From Streptomyces sp. CB02923 (GTDB taxonomy: Bacteria; Actinomycetota; Actinomycetes; Streptomycetales; Streptomycetaceae): DNA of 64,000 nt. Shown here in pieces: positions 1 to 8,708 of the stretch (position 1 is its first letter; each line of letters starts with the position of its first letter). Where the stretch lies: contig NZ_LWKZ01000012.1 in the NCBI RefSeq assembly GCF_001905005.1, forward strand, positions 921,061 to 985,060, read 5' to 3'. Below the pieces are notes generated by a model. The model did no database searches and had not been told where the DNA came from. It worked only from the letters and a program-made list of their open reading frames with translations. A program made the position numbers and the translations under genes.

Positions 1-366
1 CAGGGGCAGATGACCGCCGACGGCACGTACCTCGGCACGCTCCTCGGCCCCGGCGTCCTGATGGCCTTCGGCGCGGGCCTGACCGCCACACCGGTCGCCT
101 CCATCGCCACCTCCGGCGCCGCCCCCTCCGACCAAGGGCTGGTCTCCGGCCTGATCAACACCTCGCGGCAGATGGGCGGCGCGCTCGGCCTGTCGATCCT
201 GTCCACGGTGGCCACCACCCGCATCGTGGCGGGCCACGGCAGCCCGGCCGCGATGGCCGACGGGTACGCCCTCGCCTTCCAGGTCGGCACGGTCATCCTG
301 CTGGCGAGCGTGCTACTGATGGTCCTGGCCCTGCCGCGCCGCCCCGAGGACGCCCACCATGACTGA
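1..366 (+). CDS. DHA2-family MFS transporter, C-terminal part
   Basis: This is the last ~122 residues of a proton-driven multidrug exporter; the 5' part lies outside the window, and the frame is open from base 1. Three hydrophobic segments are visible. The stretch GLVSGLINTSRQMGGALG is the form usually seen before the last helices of EmrB/QacA-type (14-helix) exporters. The final four codons overlap the next gene by 8 bp (ATGACTGA), so the following SDR is probably translationally coupled and co-transcribed. The substrate cannot be inferred. Confidence 0.85.
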   Translation, partial: QGQMTADGTYLGTLLGPGVLMAFGAGLTATPVASIATSGAAPSDQGLVSGLINTSRQMGGALGLSILSTVATTRIVAGHGSPAAMADGYALAFQVGTVILLASVLLMVLALPRRPEDAHHD

Positions 367-1159
367 CACCGCACCCACCGACCCCGCAGCCGTCCCCTTT
401 CCCGCCACCGGCCGCCGCGTCCTGGTCAGCGGCGCCTCGCGCGGCCTCGGCCGGGCCGTCGCCCACGCCTTCGCCGAGAACGGCGACCGGGTCGCGGTGC
501 ACTACGGATCGCGGCGCGCGGACGCCGAGGAGACCCTCGCGGCCCTGCCCGGCAGCGGCCACGTCCTGCTCGGCGCCGACCTGGCCGACCCGGCCGGTGC
601 CGCCGCCCTCGTCGGCGCGGCCGTCGAGGCCCTCGGCGGCATCGACGTCCTGGTGAACAACGCCGCCGTCAACACCCCGCACCCGCCCGCCACCACCCCG
701 TACGACGCGTGGACCGCCGCCTGGCAGCAGCACGTCGCGGTCAACCTGCTGGGCACCGCGCACCTCAGCCACGGCGCGGCCCAGGCGATGATCGCGCAGG
801 GCACCGGCGGCCGGATCGTCAACATCGGCTCCCGCGGCGCCTTCCGCGGCGAGCCCGACCACCCCGCCTACGGCGCCACCAAGGCCGCCGTGCACGCACT
901 CGGCCAGTCCCTCGCCGTCGCCCTCGCCCCGCACGGCATCGCGGTGGCCTCCGTCGCCCCCGGCTTCATCGACACGGACCGGGTGTCCCACCGCCTGACC
1001 GGCGCCGAAGGCACGGCGATCCGCGCCCAGAGCCCGTTCGGCCGGGTCGCGGCACCGGAGGAGATCGCGGCGGCCGTACGGTGGCTGTCCTCCCCGGAGG
1101 CCCAGTGGAGCTCGGGCGCGGTACTGGACCTCAACGGGGCGTCCCATCTGCGGACGTGA
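359..1159 (+). CDS. SDR-family NAD(P)-dependent oxidoreductase
   Basis: A classical short-chain dehydrogenase/reductase of 266 aa. The Rossmann glycine motif GASRGLG follows the first beta strand, the NNAA motif lies near residue 101, and the catalytic pair is in YGATK around residues 172-176. The C-terminus has the usual RxxxPEEIA and SGAVLDLNG stretches. The ATG lies inside the last codons of the upstream exporter gene, implying one operon. FabG-like reductases and many antibiotic or sugar oxidoreductases share this pattern, so the substrate is unknown. Confidence 0.9.
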   Translation: MTDTAPTDPAAVPFPATGRRVLVSGASRGLGRAVAHAFAENGDRVAVHYGSRRADAEETLAALPGSGHVLLGADLADPAGAAALVGAAVEALGGIDVLVNNAAVNTPHPPATTPYDAWTAAWQQHVAVNLLGTAHLSHGAAQAMIAQGTGGRIVNIGSRGAFRGEPDHPAYGATKAAVHALGQSLAVALAPHGIAVASVAPGFIDTDRVSHRLTGAEGTAIRAQSPFGRVAAPEEIAAAVRWLSSPEAQWSSGAVLDLNGASHLRT

Positions 1160-1234
1160 CCGGGGCGGCCGGGGGTTCGCGCGACCCCGCCGGAAGCCTT
1201 CCCTCCGCCGGGGCGCGGTGGCAGCGTCCGCGGC

Positions 1235-1627
1235 ATGGCGAACATCCCCGCGGATCTTTCGTACACCAAGGACCACGAATGGGTCCGGGTCAGAGGCGAT
1301 CAGGTCACCGTCGGCATCACCGACCACGCGCAGCGGCAGCTGGGCGACATCGTCTATGCCGAACTGCCCAAGCAGGGCGAGCGGTTCGAGGCGGGCGACG
1401 CGTTCGGCTCGCTGGAGTCGGTCAAGGCCGTCACCGAGGTCTACGTACCGCTGACCGGCACGGTCCTCGTGGTCAACGAGACCGTCAACGACGCCCCCGA
1501 GCAGATCAACGACGAGCCGTACGGCGCGGGCTGGCTGATCGTCCTCCGCCTGTCCCGGCCCGCCGAACTCGACGCCCTGCTGAACGCGAAGGGCTACGAG
1601 AGCTACCTCCAGGAGGAGCGGGCCTAG
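1235..1627 (+). CDS. gcvH: Glycine cleavage system H protein
   Basis: A lipoyl carrier protein of the glycine cleavage complex, shuttling the aminomethyl group between the P, T and L proteins. At 130 aa it has normal length. The lipoylated lysine is K64 in SLESVKAVTE, preceded by the conserved VGITDHAQRQLGDIVY block and followed by NDEPYGAGWL. What is odd is the context: no gcvT, gcvP or glyA lies in this window, whereas a main gcvH commonly sits beside gcvT. It may be a second copy or a lipoyl-relay paralogue. No strong Shine-Dalgarno sequence precedes the ATG. Confidence 0.93.
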   Translation: MANIPADLSYTKDHEWVRVRGDQVTVGITDHAQRQLGDIVYAELPKQGERFEAGDAFGSLESVKAVTEVYVPLTGTVLVVNETVNDAPEQINDEPYGAGWLIVLRLSRPAELDALLNAKGYESYLQEERA

Positions 1628-1649
1628 ACCTCGCCCCCCCCCGCTCGCC

Positions 1650-2306
1650 CTACAGCCAGCCGTTCTGGCGGGCGGTGCGGACCGCCTCCATGCGGTTGCG
1701 GGTGCCGGTCTTGCCGATGGCCCCGGAGAGGTAGTTGCGTACCGTCGCCTGCGAAAGGTGCAGCTTCCCGGCGATGTCGGCGACGGTCGCCCCGTCCACG
1801 GCGGCGGTCAGCACGTCGCGCTCACGCTGGGTCAGCGGATTGGGCCCCGCGCTGAGCGCGGCGGCGGCCAGCCCCGGATCGATGACCTGCTCCCCGGCCA
1901 GCACCCGCCGGATCGCCGCCGCCAGATTCTCCACCGGCCCGTCCTTGACCAGGAACCCGGAGGCCCCCGCCTCCATCGCCCGCCGCAGGTACCCGGGCCG
2001 CCCGAACGTCGTCACGATCAGCACCTTGCAGGACGGCAGCGCCTCCCGCAGCTCCGCCGCGGCGTCCAGCCCGCTGCGGCCCGGCAGCTCGATGTCCAGC
2101 AACGCGATGTCCGGCCGCGCCTCCAGCGCCGCCCGCACGATCTCGTCCCCGGCCGATACCTGCGCGACGACCTCCAGGTCGTCCTCCAGATTGAGCAGCA
2201 GCGCGAGCGCGCCCCGCATCATTCCCTGATCCTCGGCGAGGAGAACTCGCACACACCCTGCCGAGGATTCCGGCTCCGCGGGGCCGGACGCTGCATCGTG
2301 GCTCAT
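1650..2306 (-). CDS. LuxR/NarL-family response regulator (DesR-like)
   Basis: A two-component transcription factor of 218 aa. The receiver domain spans about 18-135, with acidic pocket residues in LLAED, the phospho-acceptor D71 in LLDIELPG and the conserved K121. The C-terminal LuxR-type HTH (about 155-215) contains LTQRERDVL and the recognition region LSQATVRNYL. It is the last gene of a three-gene minus-strand set. The likely partner kinase lies upstream at 3904-5241, with a condensation-domain gene in between. The signal and targets are unknown. Confidence 0.92.
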   Translation of the reverse strand: MSHDAASGPAEPESSAGCVRVLLAEDQGMMRGALALLLNLEDDLEVVAQVSAGDEIVRAALEARPDIALLDIELPGRSGLDAAAELREALPSCKVLIVTTFGRPGYLRRAMEAGASGFLVKDGPVENLAAAIRRVLAGEQVIDPGLAAAALSAGPNPLTQRERDVLTAAVDGATVADIAGKLHLSQATVRNYLSGAIGKTGTRNRMEAVRTARQNGWL

Positions 2307-2381
2307 GGGACCAGGATAAATCCCGCTCTTGCGCGCACCGGAGAGCGCACGCGAGAGCCCCGTCGCGGCCGTACGGACGGT

Positions 2382-3785
2382 TCAGGAAGGCACCGCGGCC
2401 CCCTCCTGTGCCACCGAGACGATGCGTTCCCGCAGCCGTTCGACGTACAGCCGCATGTTGTCGTAGGCGATGCCGGTGTCCGGGTAGCGGCCGGCGAACT
2501 GCAGGCCCTCGTGGAGTCTGGTGAGCCATGCGCAGACCTGGTCGCCGTACGACACCCGGATCAGGCCGTACGCCTTGAGGTGCTGCCACTGTTCGGAGCC
2601 CGGGATGCCGCGTGCGTCGACGAACGAGACGATCGAGTACAGGTCCGGGGAGGTGGGGCGGAAGTCCGAGCCGAGGAGGCGGAGGACGCGGGCGAGGGGG
2701 ATGCGGGACAGGGAGCGGTTCTCCCGGAGTGCGGTACGGACCATCCGCAGGGCGCTGTCGAAGTCCGTGGCCTGTCCTACGGGAACCTCGATCGGCGCGC
2801 CGCCCACGTACCAGCCCACGCTGTCCGACCACTGGGATCTCGCCCGGGTGTGGAAGGGCACGACGGTGCGGTACACCTGTTGGCCGCCGATGTCGCGGAC
2901 GATGAGGCCGGTGGCCGCGAGGACGCCGATGAAGCTCCCGCCGTACGGGCGGCAGTACGCCTCGAAGGCGGCCGCCGTGGCGTCGTCCACCAGCATCTCG
3001 TGCATGAACTTCTGGGTGGGCAGCGGCCCTTCGGGGTCGAGCCCGAGGTCCACGGGGAAGTTCGGCAGCTTTCCGTCGCACTGGGCGATGAACTTGCGCC
3101 AGCGGGAGACGATCTCGTGTGTGTCGTCGACCTGGTCGGCGTCGGTGCGTTCGGCCGCGCAGAAGTCGACGTAGCTGGCGACGGGCGCGGTGTCCACGGT
3201 GCGTCTTTCGAGGCCGGCCGCGTAGAGCTCGTGGATCTCGGCGGTGATGCGCTGGATGGAGTAGGCGTCGACGTTGCTGTGGTCGAAGGCCATGTAGACG
3301 CTGGTGCTGTCGTCCCGGACGACCGCGGTGAAGACGAAGTTGGGCCAGCTGAGCGCGTCCGCTCCGGCGTCGAATCGATCCTGCAGGTGCTGGGTCAGCG
3401 CCGCCGCGTCGGGGAACGCGCCGACCTCCGTACGGTGCAGCACGACGTCGTCGGCGTCGAGCGTGAAGCGCTGCATCTCGTCACCGGCCCAGCGGAATCC
3501 GCTGCGCAGCGTCTCGTGCCGGAGTGTCCAGGTCCGCAGTGCCTCTTGGAGGACGTCGAGATCGGCCTTTCCCTGTATGTCGAAGGCCGTGCCGAGCCAT
3601 GTCGGCACGAACAGGCCGTCCTGGCGTACCGACCGTGCCGTGCGCACGTGGGACTCCTGGATGTACGCGGGCGGGCGCGCATCGTCGGGCAGGGTCATCG
3701 CGGTCTCGACGACCGTCGGATGCAACGTCCATTCCACGAGATGTCCGGGCCGGATCTCGCAGCGCTGGATGTCGGTCATACGCAC
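2382..3785 (-). CDS. Stand-alone condensation-domain protein
   Basis: A 467-aa protein whose whole length matches one NRPS-type condensation domain. RHETLRSGF at 89-97 corresponds to an early conserved motif, and DHSNVDAYS at 168-176 keeps the catalytic His (H169) and Asp (D173) of HHxxxDG, with the first His and the Gly replaced. No adenylation or carrier domain is present. Free C domains can join an acyl or aminoacyl group to an amine or alcohol, so acyltransferase activity is plausible. A GTG at 3785 has a GGAG six bases upstream; an ATG two codons in is the alternative. It sits between the genes of a two-component pair, 75 bp from the regulator and 118 bp from the kinase. Confidence 0.85.
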   Translation of the reverse strand: MRMTDIQRCEIRPGHLVEWTLHPTVVETAMTLPDDARPPAYIQESHVRTARSVRQDGLFVPTWLGTAFDIQGKADLDVLQEALRTWTLRHETLRSGFRWAGDEMQRFTLDADDVVLHRTEVGAFPDAAALTQHLQDRFDAGADALSWPNFVFTAVVRDDSTSVYMAFDHSNVDAYSIQRITAEIHELYAAGLERRTVDTAPVASYVDFCAAERTDADQVDDTHEIVSRWRKFIAQCDGKLPNFPVDLGLDPEGPLPTQKFMHEMLVDDATAAAFEAYCRPYGGSFIGVLAATGLIVRDIGGQQVYRTVVPFHTRARSQWSDSVGWYVGGAPIEVPVGQATDFDSALRMVRTALRENRSLSRIPLARVLRLLGSDFRPTSPDLYSIVSFVDARGIPGSEQWQHLKAYGLIRVSYGDQVCAWLTRLHEGLQFAGRYPDTGIAYDNMRLYVERLRERIVSVAQEGAAVPS

Positions 3786-3903
3786 AGGTTTCTCCGTTCG
3801 TAGGCCCTCGGAACACAGCTAGAGGTTGTCCCGCGCGGGGCGCGAGTTATCCCCTGAGGGTGAAGTTGTGCGGAGGGACGGTGCCGTGCGGGGACGGAAC
3901 GGC

Positions 3904-5241
3904 TCAGTGCTCCAGGGCTGCCTCCTCCCCGTCCACCGGCAGCTCCGCCACCAGCCGGAACCCGTGCCGCCCGGCCGGCCCCGTGTCGAGCGTCCCGCCG
4001 GCGGTGGCCAGGCGCTCGGTGAGGCCCTTGAGGCCGGTGCCACCGGTCGTGGGAGGAGCGGCGGGCGGGGTGGGGCCCCGGCCGTCGTCGGTGATGGTGA
4101 GACGGGCGCGGTCGTTGGCGGTGTCCGTCCGGATCTCGATCTCGCAGCGGGTCGCGCCGCTGTGCCGGACGGTGTTGGTGACGCCTTCGCGCACCACCCA
4201 GCCGAGCAGCACGCTGACCTGCGGGGGCAGCGGCGGTCCCGCGTGGTGTACGACGGGCTCGATGCCGGCGGCCTGGAGGGCGGAGCGGGCGCGGTCCAGT
4301 TCGGTGCCCAGGCTGCCCTCGCGGTAGCCGGTGACCGCTTCGCGGATCTCGGTGAGCGCCTGGCGGCCGACGGCCTCGATGTCGGCGGTCTGGGCCAGTG
4401 CCGCGTCGAGGTCGCGCGGCGCCAGCCGCCGTACCGCCTCGGCCTTGACCACGATCAGCGAGAGGGTGTGGCCGAGCAGGTCGTGCAGGTCGCGGGAGAA
4501 GCGCAGGCGCTCCTTCTCCACGGCGGTGCGGGCCAGCTCCTGGCGGGTCGCGTCGAGCTGTTTGATGGTGTCGAAGAGGTTCAGGACGGTGGCGGCGACC
4601 ATGCCGGAGATGAAGGTGCCGTAGCCGATGGCGGCGGACAGCCAGTGGTCGCCTGAGCGCCAGCCGGCGATGGTGCCCGCCGAGCTGCTGAGGATCATCA
4701 GCAGGGCGAAGTGGGGTTTGCCGTGGACCTTGCGGACCGCTCCGGAGGCCAGCGAGAGCAGGGGGAAGAACAGCAGCCAGGAGTGGCCGAAGGTGATCGA
4801 GATGGTGTACGTGACCGCCGTCAGGGCGGCGAGCCCGTACACCGGGATGCGGGAGTCGCGGTAGCGGGGGTTGAAGGCCGCGAAGACGACGAAGATGTAG
4901 AGGGAGTTGAAGGCGAGCAGGCCGAAGCCCGCCAGCCAGGTGTTCTGGGACTTGCCGCTGACGATGTTGGACAGGGCGCCGATGCCCATCAGCAGCCAGG
5001 GCAGGAAGGTGTAGCCGCGCGGTCCCCTGCCCTTGGCGGGGCCGTGTCCGCCGGGGGCCTCGGGCTCGTCGCCCTGATACGGCCCGTCATTCCGTTCGAG
5101 CAGGCCGGACCAGCCCGGTGCGGCCGGTCTGCGGGTGCGCCGTCGGCCGGGCCCGCCCCGCGCTTCCTTGCCGCTCTGTCCGGCCGGCCGGTCCTTGCGC
5201 ACGTTCGTCCTGCCTCTTTCCTGTTCCGCGCCGCTGTACAC
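3904..5241 (-). CDS. Sensor histidine kinase (HisKA_3, DesK-like)
   Basis: A membrane sensor kinase of 445 aa, probable partner of the response regulator at 1650-2306. An unusually long charged N-terminus (about 1-76) precedes several hydrophobic segments (about 79-220). The dimerisation/phospho-acceptor box FSRDLHDLLGH places the reactive histidine at H253. The HATPase domain shows the N box around VREGVTNTVRHSG, then DDGRG and GGTGLKGLTERL. The GTG start is uncertain; a start nearer the first membrane segment is possible. The gene leads the minus-strand set kinase, condensation protein, regulator. Confidence 0.9.
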   Translation of the reverse strand: MYSGAEQERGRTNVRKDRPAGQSGKEARGGPGRRRTRRPAAPGWSGLLERNDGPYQGDEPEAPGGHGPAKGRGPRGYTFLPWLLMGIGALSNIVSGKSQNTWLAGFGLLAFNSLYIFVVFAAFNPRYRDSRIPVYGLAALTAVTYTISITFGHSWLLFFPLLSLASGAVRKVHGKPHFALLMILSSSAGTIAGWRSGDHWLSAAIGYGTFISGMVAATVLNLFDTIKQLDATRQELARTAVEKERLRFSRDLHDLLGHTLSLIVVKAEAVRRLAPRDLDAALAQTADIEAVGRQALTEIREAVTGYREGSLGTELDRARSALQAAGIEPVVHHAGPPLPPQVSVLLGWVVREGVTNTVRHSGATRCEIEIRTDTANDRARLTITDDGRGPTPPAAPPTTGGTGLKGLTERLATAGGTLDTGPAGRHGFRLVAELPVDGEEAALEH

Positions 5242-5350
5242 GCTCTGCCCGCGACGCTACCGACGCCGTGGACGGCACCGGCAGAGGCGAATGTACGGGG
5301 TCCGGGCGGACAAATGTCACGGAGGCGGGCGGGTGGGTGTGCCGCGTTCA

Positions 5351-5399
5351 CCTGACGGGCCGTCAGGGGGTTCCGGGCTTCCGCCGGATCGGCTATACA
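5351..5399 (+). promoter_or_regulatory. Inverted repeat and candidate promoter of the MaoC operon
   Basis: CCTGACGG-G-CCGTCAGG (5351-5367) is a perfect 8-bp inverted repeat around one base. Downstream, TATACA (5394-5399) is a candidate -10 with only a weak -35 (TTCCGG) 17 bp upstream. The repeat would lie upstream of the polymerase site and is different from the second palindrome at 5414-5427. Confidence 0.5.
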
Positions 5400-5413
5400 T
5401 GAAAACCGTCGGA

Positions 5414-5427
5414 TAGAACGCGTTCTA
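5414..5427. promoter_or_regulatory. KstR-like operator
   Basis: TAGAACGCGTTCTA is a perfect 14-bp palindrome fitting TnnAACnnGTTnnA, the pattern I recall for the TetR-type sterol-catabolism repressor KstR. It lies about 15 bp after the candidate -10 and 142 bp before the MaoC gene. An extra AGAAC half-site follows directly (5427-5431). No TetR-family gene is adjacent. Confidence 0.6.
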
Positions 5428-5568
5428 GAACGGGAGGCCGGGCCGGTTGCCGGCCCCGCACCGCCCGGACGCCGGCGCGGACGGCCGACCGCAGACGACC
5501 CCGGCACGGCCGACGGTGCGGACGGCCGGGCCGGGGTCTTCCCACCGTGGTGAAGGAGCAGCAGCCCC

Positions 5569-6435
5569 ATGCCCATCGACGCCGCCAAGGCCACCTCCGC
5601 CGAGCCGCGGACCACCGACCTCGCCTGGGAGCCCAAGGACGTCCTGCTCTACCACCTCGGCATCGGCGCGGGCGTGCCCGCCACCGACCCCGGAGAGCTG
5701 CGCTACACCCTGGAGAGCACCCTGCACGTGCTGCCCAGCTTCGCCACAGTGGCGGGCGGCGGCATGGCACTGGCCGGCGGCCTGTCCGCCCCCGGCATCG
5801 ACGTGGACCTCGCCGCCGTCCTGCACGGCGGCCAGACCGTGACCGTGCACCGGCCCCTTCCCGTACGGGGACGGGCCGTCCAGACGTCCACCGTCCCCGC
5901 CGTGTACGACAAGGGGAAGGCCGCGGTCATCGTCCTGCGCTCCGAGACGGCCGACGACGACGGGCCGCTGTGGACGTGCGACACGCAGATCTTCGTCAAG
6001 GGGGAGGGCGGCTTCGGCGGGGAACGCGGGCCGTCCAGCAGGCTCGACCTGCCCGAGCGCGCGCCGGACCGCACCGTCGAGCGGCACCTGCGGGAGGACC
6101 AGGCGCTGCTCTACCGCCTGTCCGGCGACTGGAACCCCCTGCACGCCGACCCCGAGTTCGCCAAGCTGGCGGGCTTCGACCGGCCGATCCTGCACGGGCT
6201 GTGCACCTACGGCATCACGCTGAAGGCGGTGGTGGACGAGGTGCTGGGCGGCGACGTGGCGCGCGTCGCCGCGTACACGACCCGGTTCGCGGGGGTGGTC
6301 TACCCCGGCGAGACGCTGCGCCTGCGCATGTGGCAGGAGCCGGAGCGGGTCCGGGTGTCGGTCACGGCGGCCGACCGGGAGGACGCGCCGGTCCTGGCGG
6401 ACACCGTCGTCGACATCAGCCCGTCAGGCGGGTGA
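5569..6435 (+). CDS. MaoC-type 2-enoyl-CoA hydratase (Hsd4B-like)
   Basis: A 288-aa double hot-dog hydratase that should add water to trans-2-enoyl-CoA. The C-terminal hot-dog carries the hydratase-2 motif, with catalytic D187 and H192 in SGDWNPLHADPEFAKLAGF followed by RPILHGLCTYG. The N-terminal half (about 10-150) is the degenerate, substrate-cradling hot-dog. Length and layout match the hydratase-2 family that includes Hsd4B of steroid side-chain degradation. It is the first gene of an operon with a Zn alcohol dehydrogenase (65 bp on) and an SDR. An AAGGAG motif precedes the ATG. Confidence 0.88.
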   Translation: MPIDAAKATSAEPRTTDLAWEPKDVLLYHLGIGAGVPATDPGELRYTLESTLHVLPSFATVAGGGMALAGGLSAPGIDVDLAAVLHGGQTVTVHRPLPVRGRAVQTSTVPAVYDKGKAAVIVLRSETADDDGPLWTCDTQIFVKGEGGFGGERGPSSRLDLPERAPDRTVERHLREDQALLYRLSGDWNPLHADPEFAKLAGFDRPILHGLCTYGITLKAVVDEVLGGDVARVAAYTTRFAGVVYPGETLRLRMWQEPERVRVSVTAADREDAPVLADTVVDISPSGG

Positions 6436-6499
6436 GACCGCAGTCCCCGCCTGGCGACAACCCGACCCGGCCCCCGGCCGCCCGCGAAGGGAGCGCACC

Positions 6500-7585
6500 G
6501 TGCGCGCAGCGATACAGCACCAGACAGGGCAGGAGAAGCTGGAAGTCCTCGACGGCGTCGAGGCCGTGGGATTCGGTCCGGGGAAGGTGCGCATCCGCGT
6601 CCGGGCGACCGGCCTGTGCCACTCCGACCTGTCCGCGATGAGCGGGGTGCTGCCGCAGCCCGCGCCCTTCGTCCCCGGGCACGAGGGCGCGGGCGAGATC
6701 ATGGAGGTGGGCGACGGCGTCCAGGGCCTCGCGGCGGGGGACCGGGTGCTGATGTGCTGGCTGCCCGCCTGCGGCACGTGTCCGTCCTGCAAGCGCGGCC
6801 AGAGCCACCTGTGCCTGGCCGGGTTCATGAGCGCGGGCACCCCCAACTTCCGCCGCCCCGGCGCCGAGCCGTCCGACGTCTTCGGCTTCGCGGGCACCGG
6901 CACCTTCGCCGAAGAGGTGGTGGTCGCCGCCAACTGCGCCGTACCGATACCGGACGACGTGCCGTACGAGATCGCGGCGCTGATCGGGTGCGGGGTGACG
7001 ACGGGGCTGGGCGCCGCGATGAACACCGCGCAGGTGGCGCCCGGCGCGTCGGTCGCGGTCATCGGCTGCGGCGGGGTCGGCATCGCGGCCGTGCAGGGCG
7101 CGCGGGTCTGCGGGGCCGCGCAGATCGTCGCGGTGGACCCGGTGGCCTCGCGCCGCGAGGCGGCGCTGCGCTTCGGCGCCACCGAGGCGGTGTCCCCGGA
7201 GGAGCTGGGCGACGCCCGGCAGCGGATCACCGGCGGCGAGGGCTTCGACTACGTCTTCGAGGTCGTCGGCCGGTCCGCCACCGCCCGCACCGCCTACGAG
7301 ACGACGCGGCGCGGCGGCACGCTCTGCGTGGTCGGCGCCGGGGCGATGGACGACCACTTCCAGGTCAGCATGTTCGAGCTGTTCTTCGACGAGAAGCGCA
7401 TCCTGCCGTCGCTGTACGGGGGCCAGGACGCGCTGCGCTCCTACGAGCGGGCCATCGCCCTGTGGCGGGCGGGCCGTATCGACCTGGAAGGGCTGATCAC
7501 CCACCGGGTCCGGCTCGCCGAGATCAACGAGGCGCTGGAGCAGATGCGTACCGGTACGGCGCTCCGTACCTGCATCGAGATGTGA
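6500..7585 (+). CDS. Zinc-dependent alcohol dehydrogenase (MDR family)
   Basis: A 361-aa medium-chain dehydrogenase/reductase oxidising an alcohol, or reducing an aldehyde or ketone, with NAD(P). Catalytic zinc ligands are visible in GLCHSD and PGHEGAGE. The structural-zinc cysteines form CGTCPSCKRGQSHLC, and the Rossmann motif is VIGCGGVGIAAVQG. The gene lies between a hydratase and a hydroxyacyl-CoA-type SDR, which suggests an alcohol intermediate of the same catabolic route. GAAGGGAG precedes the start. Confidence 0.92.
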   Translation: MRAAIQHQTGQEKLEVLDGVEAVGFGPGKVRIRVRATGLCHSDLSAMSGVLPQPAPFVPGHEGAGEIMEVGDGVQGLAAGDRVLMCWLPACGTCPSCKRGQSHLCLAGFMSAGTPNFRRPGAEPSDVFGFAGTGTFAEEVVVAANCAVPIPDDVPYEIAALIGCGVTTGLGAAMNTAQVAPGASVAVIGCGGVGIAAVQGARVCGAAQIVAVDPVASRREAALRFGATEAVSPEELGDARQRITGGEGFDYVFEVVGRSATARTAYETTRRGGTLCVVGAGAMDDHFQVSMFELFFDEKRILPSLYGGQDALRSYERAIALWRAGRIDLEGLITHRVRLAEINEALEQMRTGTALRTCIEM

Positions 7586-7641
7586 GACGGGCCCGCTCCG
7601 GCGGACGGCCCGGCCCCGACGAACGAGAGGAAGCCGAGAAC

Positions 7642-8595
7642 GTGAGTGCTCCCACCGAACGGCCGCTCGACGGACTGGCCGCGATCGTCACCGGGGCGGG
7701 CCGCGGCCTGGGCCGGGCGGAGGCGCTGGAACTCGCCCGGCTCGGCGCGGCCGTCGTCGTCAACGACTACGGGCAGCCCGGCCGGGACGGCTCCGGCGCG
7801 GCCTCGGCGGCCCCGGCCGAGGAGACCGCCGCCGAGATCCGCGCGGCGGGCGGCGACGCCGTCGCGCACGTCGGTGACGTCGCCGACCACGCGACGGCCC
7901 GCGGCCTGGTCGGGCAGGCCGTCGAGCGCTGGGGGAAGCTGGACATCCTGGTCAACAACGCGGGCATCCTGCGCGACCGGATGGTGTTCTCCATGACGGA
8001 GGACGAGTGGGACTCGGTGATCCGCGTCCACCTCAAGGGCCACTTCAACACCACGCACTTCGCCGCGGCCCACTGGCGCGAGCGGTCCAAGGCCGCGGGC
8101 GCCGCCGTGTACGGGCGGATCGTCAACACCTCCTCCGAGGCGTTCCTCGCCGGCTCGGCGGGCCAGCCCAACTACGCGGCGGCCAAGGGCGGCATCGTCG
8201 GCCTGACTACCTCCTCGGCGCTCGCGCTGGCCAAGTACGGGGTCACCGCCAACGCCATCTGCCCGCGCGCCCGTACCCGGATGACCGAGGACGTCTTCGC
8301 CGGGTTCGAGGTGCCGGGCGACGGGGCACTCGACGCGCTGGCCCCCGAACACGTCGCGCCCCTGGTCGGCTACCTGTCCTCGCCCGCCGCGGCGCGGATC
8401 AACGGCCAGCTGCTCGTGGTGCACGGCGGCATGGTCGCGGTGGTCGAACGGCCCAGGGTGGCGGCGCAGTTCGACACCGCGAAGGACGCCTTCACGTACG
8501 CGGAGCTGGACGGCGCGCTGACGCCGTACTACGCGGAGCGCCCGCCGGAGGAGACGTTCGCGGCGGCGGAGGTGCTCGGCCTCAAGCGGCGCTGA
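7642..8595 (+). CDS. SDR 3-hydroxyacyl-CoA dehydrogenase-like (Hsd4A/MFE-2 type)
   Basis: A 317-aa short-chain dehydrogenase. TGAGRGLGRAEALELARLG gives the cofactor loop, VVVNDYG follows, then NNAGILRD, and the catalytic YAAAK. The VVNDYG signature, the long loop after it and the C-terminal extension past the SDR core are typical of the dehydrogenase unit of multifunctional enzyme 2 and of bacterial Hsd4A, also about 317 aa. It would oxidise the 3-hydroxyacyl-CoA made by the upstream hydratase. The start is GTG at 7642, with GAGAGG upstream. Confidence 0.9.
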   Translation: MSAPTERPLDGLAAIVTGAGRGLGRAEALELARLGAAVVVNDYGQPGRDGSGAASAAPAEETAAEIRAAGGDAVAHVGDVADHATARGLVGQAVERWGKLDILVNNAGILRDRMVFSMTEDEWDSVIRVHLKGHFNTTHFAAAHWRERSKAAGAAVYGRIVNTSSEAFLAGSAGQPNYAAAKGGIVGLTTSSALALAKYGVTANAICPRARTRMTEDVFAGFEVPGDGALDALAPEHVAPLVGYLSSPAAARINGQLLVVHGGMVAVVERPRVAAQFDTAKDAFTYAELDGALTPYYAERPPEETFAAAEVLGLKRR

Positions 8596-8619
8596 ACGCC
8601 GGGCGCCCGGCGCGCACGG

Positions 8620-8673
8620 CGACGGCCGTGGCCCCCGTACCCCTGAGGGGCGGTGCGGGAGCCACGGCCGTCG
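8620..8673. terminator. Stem-loop after the beta-oxidation-like operon
   Basis: CGACGGCCGTGGC (8620-8632) and GCCACGGCCGTCG (8661-8673) form a perfect 13-bp stem; the 28-nt loop can form a smaller CCCCT/AGGGG hairpin. It lies between the convergent SDR and a small minus-strand gene, so it could stop transcription from either side. Confidence 0.7.
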
Positions 8674-8708
8674 TGCGGCGCGCGGACCGGGGGCGGGCCT
8701 CCGGAGTC

